Shown here: positions 1 through 7,891 of the stretch, one piece after another
Position numbering within the stretch: the stretch's first letter is position 1
How the letters are laid out: each line of letters starts with the position of its first letter
Source: Planctomycetaceae bacterium
GTDB taxonomy: Bacteria; Planctomycetota; Planctomycetia; Planctomycetales; Planctomycetaceae
DNA: 53,217 nt
NCBI GenBank assembly: GCA_002722955.1
Contig: PBMZ01000072.1
Coordinates: 1-53,217 of the forward strand
Reading direction: 5' to 3'
The notes under the pieces: model-generated
What the model was told of the DNA's origin: nothing
Database searches by the model: none
Seen by the model: the letters and a program-made list of their open reading frames with translations, nothing else
Made by a program: the position numbers and the translations under genes

Positions 1-28
1 ACCTCGCCTGCGGCTACGGGTTAAACGA
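1..28. repeat. Right arm of a GTTTAAC-type palindromic repeat, cut by the window edge
   Basis: The sequence reads, in reverse complement, as CGTTTAACCCGTAGCCG followed by a CAGGCGAGG stretch. This matches the arms of the complete copy at 36404-36459. Only one arm is visible because the window begins here. It lies just beyond the stop codon of the minus-strand flavoprotein gene, a gene-end position typical of the other copies in this window. Confidence 0.6.
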
Positions 29-50
29 GCGGGTTCGTACCCGCGATCAC

Positions 51-1325
51 TTAACCAACTATGTCTCGGAATCGAATCGGATGATCGAGAGATTTCTGCC
101 CGGCGACGTGCAAACACCACGCGATGAAACCGTCCGTCGGGTGAAAGTACAGTTTGTGCAGCGTCTTTTGAGTCTTGTTGCCGACCTTCATCGAATACTC
201 TTCGCTGGGGAGTTGAAATCCGGTGTGCAACTGAAAGCTGCTGGCCCCCAACAAGGCGTATTCGACGGCCGTTCGACCGCTGAGGATATTGCCCGTCGCA
301 CACCACGGCAAGCCACCCGCGTTCTGCCGGCGCCTTGCGAATTCGTGCATCACTCGCAAATTGCGATCGCTCAAATCTGGTCCGCCATAAGCGATGCCTT
401 TGTGGCCATCGAAATCGCGATCGGGGTCAAACAGTCGATTGCCGTGAATGTAAAAGTCGCACGGCTCGGCATCCGTCTGATGGACCTTTTCGAGCATTCG
501 CAGTTGAAACTCGTCATCGAACATCGCGTTAAAGACCTTCAAACCAATTCTCACCGGCGCACGCTCCGCGTGTTTGTTCTGGGCGTTATCGACTGGGACG
601 TTCCCAAGGTAACGAATCAAGCTCGGCACAATTTCGAGCCACTCAAGGATTTGAGTCTGCACGGTCGCCAGATCGCTTCCGGCAAGTGTCGGGCTAAAAT
701 CCTTTTCGAGTGGCATGGGCCGCTCGTCCGTTGAGTGCCAGGCTTCCAACATCGCCCGCGTGGTGAATTCGTATTCGCTGCGATTCCACTCAGTCTCGTC
801 AGGGCGAGGAAGATGATATTTGCACGATGGCACGATCAGTGTATCGCTGGACTTGGCGATGTCGGATGCGTCGCGAATCAGGCGCAAGTAGTCGTCGAAC
901 GATTGCCACCAGCCGCGGCCTTTCCACCTGACGGTCCATCCCGTTTCGCCGTTTTGGCCGGCGATGGACTCGACTAGCATTCGAGATTCCTTGATCGCCC
1001 AGGCTGCCATGGTTTGCTCGCCAGCACCGTCTTCGGCGATGACTGTTTTCAGGACGACAAATCCCAGGCCGGCATCAACGTCCTCTTGAACTTGGCGCGC
1101 CGTCATCGAGAGTTGTCCCGATGCCTTACCCCACGGATTGCGGATTTCGTAACCAGCGTACTCGGACGAGACGTCAATGCCGTACTCTTCCAGGATGAAT
1201 GCTTCCAATTCGTCCGGTAAGCCGTCGGTCGCGAACCGATCAAAGTCCCAGCGTAACTTGCTGGTGACATCCGGATCGATGTTGGGTTCTGCTGGCAATA
1301 GTTCAGGGCGTTCGAATACTTGCAT
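51..1325 (-). CDS. Dihydroorotate dehydrogenase-like FMN TIM-barrel protein
   Basis: The 424-residue protein resembles the dihydroorotate dehydrogenase/PreA superfamily of FMN-dependent TIM barrels. Near residue 62 NPWGKASGQL resembles the NPxxxASG motif at the start of the barrel, followed about 30 residues later by VVLKTV, where the family has a conserved Lys-Thr. Near the C-terminus GIAYGGPDL and ATGNILSGRTAVEYALLGAS match the phosphate-binding GG and GGI..G.DA.....GAS motifs. The usual NxSCPN catalytic loop is not evident; VPSCKYHLP around residue 167 may be its counterpart, so orotate may not be the substrate. The ATG has GAAGA just upstream. Gene neighbours give no pathway clue. Fold assignment is fairly firm, the reaction is not known. 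Confidence 0.7.
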   Translation of the reverse strand: MQVFERPELLPAEPNIDPDVTSKLRWDFDRFATDGLPDELEAFILEEYGIDVSSEYAGYEIRNPWGKASGQLSMTARQVQEDVDAGLGFVVLKTVIAEDGAGEQTMAAWAIKESRMLVESIAGQNGETGWTVRWKGRGWWQSFDDYLRLIRDASDIAKSSDTLIVPSCKYHLPRPDETEWNRSEYEFTTRAMLEAWHSTDERPMPLEKDFSPTLAGSDLATVQTQILEWLEIVPSLIRYLGNVPVDNAQNKHAERAPVRIGLKVFNAMFDDEFQLRMLEKVHQTDAEPCDFYIHGNRLFDPDRDFDGHKGIAYGGPDLSDRNLRVMHEFARRRQNAGGLPWCATGNILSGRTAVEYALLGASSFQLHTGFQLPSEEYSMKVGNKTQKTLHKLYFHPTDGFIAWCLHVAGQKSLDHPIRFRDIVG

Positions 1326-1482
1326 TTGTCTTCAGATGCGTTTGCCGCGCTTGTCTTGTCCACACTTCGTTTTCGTTCCTCGCTGATCGTACCAAAGATG
1401 TCAACGACTGGCATGACTTGCGGGCGTTTTGCGGCTATCCTTGGCAGCGATGCAACTTGTCCCTCAACCTGGAGTATGCTTG

Positions 1483-2535
1483 ATGATCACCGCAAGAATC
1501 ACAAAGCTCGCGTTTACCCTTTTGGTGCTTGTTACGGCAAGCAGTTCGTTGCTGGCTGGCAAAGCAGACGGTCGCTTGGACATTTACTTCGTCGACGTTG
1601 AAGGTGGAGCCTGCACGTTGTTCGTGACGCCTCAGGGCGAGTCCCTTTTCATCGATTCGGGATATCCGGACAACAACGGCCGCGATCGCGATCGCATCTT
1701 GAAAGTGGCTCGTGAGGTGGCGGGATTGAAGCACATCGATCATGCCGCGGTGACTCATTGGCATCTGGATCATTACGGAAATCACGCGGCGTTAAGTACT
1801 CAAATCAAAATCAAGAATTTCTGGGATCGCGGCATTCCCGATTTCTTGCAAGAGGACAAGAAATTCGTTGATCGCATCGCCGATTATCGCTCCGCAACTC
1901 AAAACAAATCGAAGATGCTCAAGGCTGGTGACAAGCTGCCGCTGCAACAGGGCAAGACACCAATCTCTATCGACATCGTCACAGCCAGCCGAAACGTGAT
2001 TCCGAACAAAGGCAAACCCAACCCGTTTGCCAAGCTGCACAAGGCCAAGCCCGAGGACAAAAGTGATAACGCTGCTAGCTTGAGTTTCTTGCTGAAATTT
2101 GGCGACTTCAAATTTCTCTGCTGCGGCGACTTGACTTGGAATATCGAAGCAAAGCTGATGACGCCGAACAATCCCATCGGCAAAGTCGACTTGTACATGG
2201 TCACTCACCACGGTTTGCCCAGCAGCAACAACCCAGCATTGGTGTTGGCCGTGGATCCGGTTGTTGCCGTGATGTGTAATGGCCCGACAAAGGGTGGCCA
2301 CAAGGATGTGCAAGAGACGCTACGGAACGTCAAATCGCTGAAGAACCTGTATCAGCTTCACCGCAACATTAAACTGAAAGCCGACGAACAGACGCCGGCC
2401 GAATTCATCGCCAACAGCGGATTGACGGAAGGCTGCGAAGGCGTTTGGGTCAAGGCCTCCGTGGCTCCTGATGGTTCCAGCTACACCGTGCAGATCGGGC
2501 CAGACGGAAAGAAACGCAGCTATCAAACTCGATAA
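1483..2535 (+). CDS. Exported metallo-beta-lactamase-fold hydrolase (ComEC/Rec2-like domain)
   Basis: The protein of about 350 residues starts with a signal peptide (MITARITKLAFTLLVLVTAS), followed by a metallo-beta-lactamase fold of the ComEC/Rec2 C-terminal type. The metal-binding motif THWHLDHYGNH (HxHxDH) is intact, LFIDSGYPDN precedes it, and later CGDLTW and VTHHGLPSSNNP supply the expected further ligands. I chose the ATG at 1483 because GGAG sits 8 nt upstream and the signal peptide begins exactly there; an upstream in-frame start would add 18 unconvincing residues. Free-standing exported proteins of this type are common in planctomycetes, with unknown substrates. It is monocistronic, followed by two hairpins. 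Confidence 0.8.
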   Translation: MITARITKLAFTLLVLVTASSSLLAGKADGRLDIYFVDVEGGACTLFVTPQGESLFIDSGYPDNNGRDRDRILKVAREVAGLKHIDHAAVTHWHLDHYGNHAALSTQIKIKNFWDRGIPDFLQEDKKFVDRIADYRSATQNKSKMLKAGDKLPLQQGKTPISIDIVTASRNVIPNKGKPNPFAKLHKAKPEDKSDNAASLSFLLKFGDFKFLCCGDLTWNIEAKLMTPNNPIGKVDLYMVTHHGLPSSNNPALVLAVDPVVAVMCNGPTKGGHKDVQETLRNVKSLKNLYQLHRNIKLKADEQTPAEFIANSGLTEGCEGVWVKASVAPDGSSYTVQIGPDGKKRSYQTR

Positions 2536-2551
2536 CACGCATTGCGTGTTT
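2534..2551 (+). terminator. Short hairpin overlapping the stop codon of the MBL-fold gene
   Basis: AACACGC and GCGTGTT form a 7-bp stem with a 3-nt loop, starting inside the TAA stop codon. A T-rich tail is lacking, so it may only be a stabilising 3' hairpin. Confidence 0.35.
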
Positions 2552-2563
2552 GAATAACCGATT

Positions 2564-2596
2564 AGAAGCCCGGCTTTTCGAAAAGGTCGGGCTTCT
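2564..2596 (+). terminator. GAAGCCCG-type hairpin, probable terminator
   Basis: AGAAGCCCGGCTTTT pairs with AAAAGGTCGGGCTTCT to give a stem of about 14 bp ending in TTCT. Near-identical hairpins occur at 4033-4065 and 46619-46651 and a variant at 38421-38468, all just after gene ends. This suggests a repeated terminator-like element. Confidence 0.65.
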
Positions 2597-2620
2597 TCTG
2601 AACTCAAAGCATGCGTGCTA

Positions 2621-3967
2621 ATGGGAAATGCAGTCAGCGATATCCCCGAGTTGCTCAATCTGAATGCGGATCGCAGCATTGTCCGCATCCCGATGGAACA
2701 GGACGTTCCGTTTACGGACCGAGTCCGCGACTTGGTCGACACGGCCGAGTATCAGCGGCTGCATCACATCACGCAGCTTGGTTTGGCGGCTCGAGTTTAT
2801 CCGGGGGCAACGCATACTCGCTTCGAACATGCGTTGGGTGTTTTTCACAATGCGTTGAAATACCTATGGCAGCTGGCGCGGGATCCGCGGTTCTGTGATG
2901 TTGTCGATCGACATACTGGCGAGGTCTTGATCGTTGCCGCGTTATTGCATGATCTAGGGCATTGGCCCTTCTGCCACCCGATCGAGGATATGTCGCTGCC
3001 AGACTTGCCGCCGCATGAAGCCTTCGCTGCCGAGTTCCTTGCGAAGGACCGTGGTTTGGCCAAAGTGCTGGACGAGCAGTGGGGCATCGATCCCAGCGAG
3101 GTCCTTGATGTCTTGGTCAAGCGAACGGACTCGGCGCCGATGCGATTGGTGCGGTCGATTCTGTCTGGGCCCATCGACATCGACAAGATGGATTACCTCG
3201 AAAGAGATAGTCTGCACGCCGGTGTTCCGTACGGTCGCAACTTTGACAAGAATCGCTTGATCCAATCACTGGTCGTCAACGAAGCTGGCGACGGGCTGGC
3301 GATCACTGTTAAGGGAAAGACGGCGGCGGAGCTGATGGTGTTTGCTCGCTATGTCATGTTTAGCGAGGTCTACTGGCACCATGCCGTCCGATCGGCGACC
3401 TGCATGTTCGCTCGCGGATTTTACGAGTTGCATCAGCAATTGGATTTGGTGTCGCTGTTTCAGTCCACCGAATCAGAAACCATCGAAGTGCTTCGCCAAT
3501 CGGCTCGAGGGACGCTTTGCGAGTCCCTGATGGAGGGCGTTTTTGGTCCCCGCCGCGTCCTTCATAAACGAGTCGTCGAGTACAGCATGTATCAAGTTCC
3601 AGAACTCTACTTCCAGCTGGCACGACGTCCGTACGAATTTCTTGTTCGTTGCGGCACGCAGTTGGCTCGATTGATTTCCACAGAGACAGATCTCGATGTT
3701 GGTCCAGTCGACATCGTGATCGATGCGCCACCGCCTCACCGTGAGGTCGAATTCAAGGTCGACATCTACTATCCCAAAGAAGACGTCTATCGGCCGCTGA
3801 AAGAAGTCTCACCCATCGTCAACGCGATGTCCGGGACGGAGTTCGACCACTACGTTAAGCGCGTTCGAGTTTTCGCGAATCCGAAGATCAGCCAAGCTTT
3901 GACAGAAATGCCCGAATTCCCCGACTTCCTTCGTCGCGCTGCGGAATCGTCGTCTCGAGAAGCGTAG
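2621..3967 (+). CDS. HD-domain phosphohydrolase (dNTPase/SAMHD1-like)
   Basis: The 448-residue cytoplasmic protein belongs to the HD superfamily group that includes dGTPases and SAMHD1. HTRFEHALGV (H...RFEH..G) and LLHDLGHWPFCHP (HD plus the following H) supply the metal-binding residues. GPIDIDKMDYLERDSLHAGVPYG matches the conserved D.D+.DYL.RD...G segment. The C-terminal 200 residues are less conserved. The likely reaction is hydrolysis of nucleoside triphosphates or related phosphate esters, but the substrate cannot be read from the sequence. A GTG two codons upstream (2615) is an alternative start; no clear ribosome site separates them. It converges on the M16 peptidase gene with two hairpins between. 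Confidence 0.82.
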   Translation: MGNAVSDIPELLNLNADRSIVRIPMEQDVPFTDRVRDLVDTAEYQRLHHITQLGLAARVYPGATHTRFEHALGVFHNALKYLWQLARDPRFCDVVDRHTGEVLIVAALLHDLGHWPFCHPIEDMSLPDLPPHEAFAAEFLAKDRGLAKVLDEQWGIDPSEVLDVLVKRTDSAPMRLVRSILSGPIDIDKMDYLERDSLHAGVPYGRNFDKNRLIQSLVVNEAGDGLAITVKGKTAAELMVFARYVMFSEVYWHHAVRSATCMFARGFYELHQQLDLVSLFQSTESETIEVLRQSARGTLCESLMEGVFGPRRVLHKRVVEYSMYQVPELYFQLARRPYEFLVRCGTQLARLISTETDLDVGPVDIVIDAPPPHREVEFKVDIYYPKEDVYRPLKEVSPIVNAMSGTEFDHYVKRVRVFANPKISQALTEMPEFPDFLRRAAESSSREA

Positions 3968-3990
3968 CTGCGGGGTTTACGGCGTTACCG

Positions 3991-4017
3991 GCGGCAAGCG
4001 CCTTGCCGCTCAAAAAA
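3991..4017 (+). terminator. Hairpin GCGGCAAG/CTTGCCGC followed by a short A run
   Basis: The perfect 8-bp stem GCGGCAAG-CGC-CTTGCCGC lies 24 nt after the HD gene stop. The CAAAAAA that follows would be a U-run for transcripts of the opposite strand, so it could terminate either or both convergent genes. Confidence 0.45.
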
Positions 4018-4032
4018 TGTGGCGAAGCGAAA

Positions 4033-4065
4033 AGAAGCCCGGCTTTTGCGAAAAGGCGGGCTTCT
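4033..4065. terminator. GAAGCCCG-type hairpin between convergent genes
   Basis: AGAAGCCCGGCTTTT and AAAAGGCGGGCTTCT form a long stem with A/T-rich inner part. It is located between the HD gene stop and the minus-strand M16 gene stop, so it may serve both directions. It shares almost all bases with the hairpin at 2564-2596. Confidence 0.65.
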
Positions 4066-4089
4066 GAGAACCGATTCAGGTGCGTCTGG

Positions 4090-6843
4090 TTACTCGGACT
4101 TTTCCTTCGGCGTTTCCGTCTCTGCAGGTTTGCTGAAGTCGCCAGAAATGACCACAAACAGTTGTTTGGGATTGAAGTACTTCTTCAGTGCCGCGTTGAC
4201 TTGTTCCTTTGACGTCTTGGCGATGTTGGCTTCGTACGTCTTGTCGAACATCATGGTCCGCTTCAGATAAAGTCGAGTTGCCAGCATTGAGGCCAGACTG
4301 GAATCGTCGGAGCGGCCGACATCTTGCCCATCGAGCAATCCTTTCTTGGCGTTTGTAAGTTCTTCGTCGGTGATCCCGTCCTTCACCAAACTCGCAATTT
4401 CTTCCTTGATCGCAGTTTGCACCTTGCCGATGTTGGCCGGATTGCAAATCGCCATCGACGTGAATGAACCACGTTTGTCCAAAGCTCGGGCGCTGAAGTA
4501 TGCGGCGACAAAGTACGACAAGCCATCCTTTTGGCGAACGCGATCGGCAAGTCGAGAACTCAGCGAGCCGCCGCCAAGGATATAGTTGCCAACCACCAAC
4601 GCTGGGAATTGTTCGTCGGTGTCATCCATCTCGAACACAAAGCCGGAGATGTACATTGCGTTGGGTTTATCGGGGACCTCGATCTTGACAGTCTGTGGCT
4701 TCGGCTTGAGGTCACCGCGATGCTTGATGCGAGCAAACTCGTGCATCGGCTCCCAATCGGCGAAGACATCGGTGAGCGCAGCTTTCGTTGCCTCGAGATC
4801 GAAGTCACCGACCACAGCCACTTGTCCGCGAGCACAGAAGAAATCGCTGTGCAACTTGGCCAGAGTTTTCAGAGACACTGCTTTGACACGCTCCAACTCT
4901 TCTTCCAGCGTCGGTTCGTATCTTGGGTCTCCGGGCTTAAACGGACGAAATGCTCGCCGCAGCTTCCGAATCGCCAACGTTTGCGGATCACTCATGCGTT
5001 GAGTGATTGCCGTGACCTGACCTTGTCGAATGATCTCCAATTCTGCCTCAGGCAAGGCAGGCTCTCGCATGATTTGCTTTAGTATTTCGATCACTTTGAG
5101 GAAATCTGAACGCTTCGCCGACACCGTGAATGTCGCCAACCCGGGATCTCCCGACGTTGAAATCGAGGCCTTGTATTTGTCTAAGGCGTCCTGAATCTCT
5201 TGACGGCTCATCTTCTTTGTGCCGCGTCTCATCAATGCCGGCAAGAATTCTGTTTCCGATTTCAGACCGTCTAGCGTCTTCGGTGTTCCGTAGCGCAGAT
5301 AGATCTTCAAGGACACGGTCTCTCCGCGGTTTTTCTTCGAGAGAAAGGCCGCGTCGACATTGTCAGCCAACTTCGTACGCACAGTGCGAGCTTCAATGTT
5401 TTCAGGCGATGCCTCAAATACTTCACCAGCAGCCACAGCTCCTCGGCCTTTGTAATCGCCGATCATCTCGACCAAGTTCGGTGTTTCCGGAATCGAAATC
5501 CGCTTGGCTTTCTCAACAGGCAAGTACAAGCCAACAGTGCGATTGTCGCTACGTAAATACTGTTTGGCGACACGCTGAACGTCTGCGGCTGTTACCTTTT
5601 CAATTCTGTCCCTGTAGAGAAACTTCAGCCGCCAGTCTCCTTGAGCGGCCCATTCACTGAGAGCAATCGCGGAGCTTGAAGTGTCCGCATCGTCGACCTC
5701 GATCTTCTTTTGCAAGCTGCCGATCGCACGTTTGACCTCTTCGTCGGTCACGCCATCGCTGACGACTTCGTCCAGCGTGTCGATCATTCGGTTCAACACG
5801 TCTCTTGCGTCGTTGCCAGGGTTCACGGTGACATGCAGCTTCATAAACCCCGGATCATGCAAGTTGTACGCAAACGCGTAGGCCCCGGATGCTAGTTTTG
5901 TTTCGACAAGCGATTTGTACAAAGGTCCCGACGGTTGTGACATCAAAATGTTCGATAGAATTTCGATGGCCGCGTAATCGGGGTGGGCACCTGATGGGAT
6001 ATGAAAGACGGCTCCCGTAGCCGATTCCTTTCCAACTCGTCGAATTGTCACGGCGCGCTCGCCGTCTTGAGCGGGCTCTTCAGTGTAAGTCGATTCAAGA
6101 ACACGTTTGGGGCGAGGAATGACGGCGAAGTACTTATGGGCCAATTCAAGGGCCTTTTGCTCTTCGAATTGTCCGGCCACGATCAAGATCGCGTTGTCGG
6201 GCTGATAGTACTTCTCATAGAAGACTCGTAATCGCTCGACCGGCACTCGCTCGATGTCGGCGCGGTTGCCGATTGTCGCGCGGCCATAATTGTGCCACTC
6301 GAAAGCGGCCGAGAGCATTCGCTGTCCAAGGACTCGGAAAGAGCTATTCTCACCACGTTCGAATTCGTTGCGAACGACGGTCATCTCCGACTCGAGATCC
6401 TCAGCCTTAATCAAGCTGTTCATCATCCGGTCGGCTTCAAGTCGCAACGCGAATTCCAAATTTTTTTCACTGGCCGGTAGCGTCTCGTAGTAATTTGTCC
6501 GGTCTAACCAAGTCGTGCCATTGACGCGGGTTGCCCCGCGAGAATTGAGCAGTTTTGGGATGTCCTGATGTTTCTCCGTTCCTTTAAACAACATGTGCTC
6601 AAGCAAGTGAGCCATACCGGCTTCGCCATAGCCTTCGTGTCGAGAACCAACGAGAATCGTCAGGTTGACCGTAACCTTCGGTTTCGATGCATCGGGAAAC
6701 AGCAGGATTTTCATGCCGTTGTCGAGATGGTATTCGGTGATCCCTTCGATCGAGCGGATCTTCTTGGGCGCGGGTGGCTCATCAGCCCAAGCCGTCACGG
6801 TTTGAGAAAGCACTAAAGCAGCTAACAGCAGTTGCATTCGCAT
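4090..6843 (-). CDS. Exported tandem-domain M16 (pitrilysin-type) zinc metallopeptidase
   Basis: The 917-residue protein has a signal peptide (MRMQLLLAALVLSQTVTAWA) and two consecutive M16 peptidase units. The N-terminal unit carries the inverted zinc motif HLLEH at residues 79-83 and the downstream VVRNEFERG stretch that normally gives the third zinc ligand. The C-terminal unit (after about residue 490) has M16-type sequence, such as GNYILGGGSLSSRLADRVRQKDGLSY, but no HxxEH, as usual for the inactive half. The expected role is proteolysis of peptides in the periplasm-like space. I chose the ATG at 6843 because AAGGA precedes it by 7 nt; the longer start at 6873 would place 10 polar residues before the signal peptide. 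It ends in a lysine/glutamate-rich tail (ETETPKEKSE). Confidence 0.88.
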   Translation of the reverse strand: MRMQLLLAALVLSQTVTAWADEPPAPKKIRSIEGITEYHLDNGMKILLFPDASKPKVTVNLTILVGSRHEGYGEAGMAHLLEHMLFKGTEKHQDIPKLLNSRGATRVNGTTWLDRTNYYETLPASEKNLEFALRLEADRMMNSLIKAEDLESEMTVVRNEFERGENSSFRVLGQRMLSAAFEWHNYGRATIGNRADIERVPVERLRVFYEKYYQPDNAILIVAGQFEEQKALELAHKYFAVIPRPKRVLESTYTEEPAQDGERAVTIRRVGKESATGAVFHIPSGAHPDYAAIEILSNILMSQPSGPLYKSLVETKLASGAYAFAYNLHDPGFMKLHVTVNPGNDARDVLNRMIDTLDEVVSDGVTDEEVKRAIGSLQKKIEVDDADTSSSAIALSEWAAQGDWRLKFLYRDRIEKVTAADVQRVAKQYLRSDNRTVGLYLPVEKAKRISIPETPNLVEMIGDYKGRGAVAAGEVFEASPENIEARTVRTKLADNVDAAFLSKKNRGETVSLKIYLRYGTPKTLDGLKSETEFLPALMRRGTKKMSRQEIQDALDKYKASISTSGDPGLATFTVSAKRSDFLKVIEILKQIMREPALPEAELEIIRQGQVTAITQRMSDPQTLAIRKLRRAFRPFKPGDPRYEPTLEEELERVKAVSLKTLAKLHSDFFCARGQVAVVGDFDLEATKAALTDVFADWEPMHEFARIKHRGDLKPKPQTVKIEVPDKPNAMYISGFVFEMDDTDEQFPALVVGNYILGGGSLSSRLADRVRQKDGLSYFVAAYFSARALDKRGSFTSMAICNPANIGKVQTAIKEEIASLVKDGITDEELTNAKKGLLDGQDVGRSDDSSLASMLATRLYLKRTMMFDKTYEANIAKTSKEQVNAALKKYFNPKQLFVVISGDFSKPAETETPKEKSE

Positions 6844-6979
6844 CGGGCATTCCTTCGACAAAGAGTGGTTCACGGTTTCCGAAATTTAGCAGCCTTGTTA
6901 CAAGTTGTGAATGCAAAGGCCCTACGAGTCTTGGCCCGCGCTGCGCTCAAATTAGTTTTATTGCGACAAGCGGTTTATA

Positions 6980-7047
6980 GTAACCCGACGCGTGAGCGAA
7001 GGACGCTTGGCAATGATGCGTCATTCCTTGCTCATGCGGCGAGTTAC
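6980..7047. repeat. NPTRERG-family palindrome (GTAACCCGACGCGTGAGC)
   Basis: The left arm GTAACCCGACGCGTGAGCGA is partly complementary to the right arm ending in GGCGAGTTAC. It belongs to the same family as the near-perfect copy at 17232-17340 and the fragment at 23226-23251. It lies between the divergent M16 and SGNH genes and ends 24 nt before the SGNH start. Confidence 0.7.
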
Positions 7048-7071
7048 TGATGGTGATAATCGGAGAAAGAA

Positions 7072-7815
7072 ATGCAGCGGCGCGAATTTCTTCAGGGTCT
7101 CGGAGCAACAGGTCTTGGTTGTTGGGGGCTAGGACATCTTTCAGCAGAAGCTGAGCAACCAAAGGCAAAAGCCCCAAGTATCGACATCGAGCAATACCGA
7201 GCCGATGCCGTTAAACGTTGGGAAAACGACATCGCGAAGCTCGAAGAAAAGGACAAAACCGAAAAGCATCCCGATAGCAGCGTTTTGTTCGTTGGCAGCT
7301 CGAGCATTCGTCGATGGGACAACATTGCCACCGACATGGCTCCTTATCACGCCATCGAACGCGGCTACGGCGGTGCCAAGTGGTCGGACGTGGCCATTTT
7401 CGCAGAGCGATTGATTACGCCGCATCAGTTCCAGGCTGCCGTGTTTTTCGTGGGCAACGACATCTCGGGCAAGGAATCGGACAAAACGCCACAGCAAGTT
7501 GTCGCATTGTTCGCAAACGTCTTGGCAACCTTGCGAAAGCACAATCCGACGGCTCCCGTGTTTTACATCGCGGTCACGCCAACAGAGGCAAGATTCGAAG
7601 TATGGCCAAAGATCAAGGCCGCGAACACCGCTGTCAGCCAATTCTGCGCGAAGACCAAAGATGCTTACTTCATTGGTACGGAGAGTGTGTACTTCGATGC
7701 CAACGACAAGCCACGCGCGGATCTGTTTGTCGATGACAAGCTACACTTGAATCAAGGCGGGTACGATCGCTGGGGCGCCGTGATCAAATCTCACTTGGAC
7801 ACAGTTTTGGATTAG
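7072..7815 (+). CDS. Exported SGNH/GDSL-type hydrolase
   Basis: The 247-residue protein begins with a twin-arginine-like signal (MQRREFLQGLGATGLGCWGL) and continues as an SGNH hydrolase. FVGSSSIRRW is block I with the likely nucleophile serine, RGYGGAKWSD is the glycine block, VGND is block III with its Asn, and DDKLHLNQGGY is block V with Asp and His. The likely activity is hydrolysis of an ester, for example an acetylated sugar, outside the cytoplasm. GGAG lies 6 nt before the ATG. It is a single gene followed by a TDCQSV-type repeat, and it converges on the zinc-ribbon protein gene. Confidence 0.85.
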   Translation: MQRREFLQGLGATGLGCWGLGHLSAEAEQPKAKAPSIDIEQYRADAVKRWENDIAKLEEKDKTEKHPDSSVLFVGSSSIRRWDNIATDMAPYHAIERGYGGAKWSDVAIFAERLITPHQFQAAVFFVGNDISGKESDKTPQQVVALFANVLATLRKHNPTAPVFYIAVTPTEARFEVWPKIKAANTAVSQFCAKTKDAYFIGTESVYFDANDKPRADLFVDDKLHLNQGGYDRWGAVIKSHLDTVLD

Positions 7816-7829
7816 CTCGTAAGTGAAGC

Positions 7830-7884
7830 GTAAGACGGATTGCCAATCCGTCTGCTCTTCGGTCGGATTAGCAATCCGACCTAC
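7830..7884. repeat. TDCQSV-family double hairpin repeat
   Basis: It has two adjacent hairpins, GACGGATTG/CAATCCGTC and GTCGGATTAG/CAATCCGAC, flanked by GTAA and CTAC. The first 23 nt are identical, in reverse complement, to the element inside uvrA at 27629-27651. It lies between the convergent SGNH and zinc-ribbon genes. Confidence 0.75.
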
Positions 7885-7891
7885 GGCAAGA

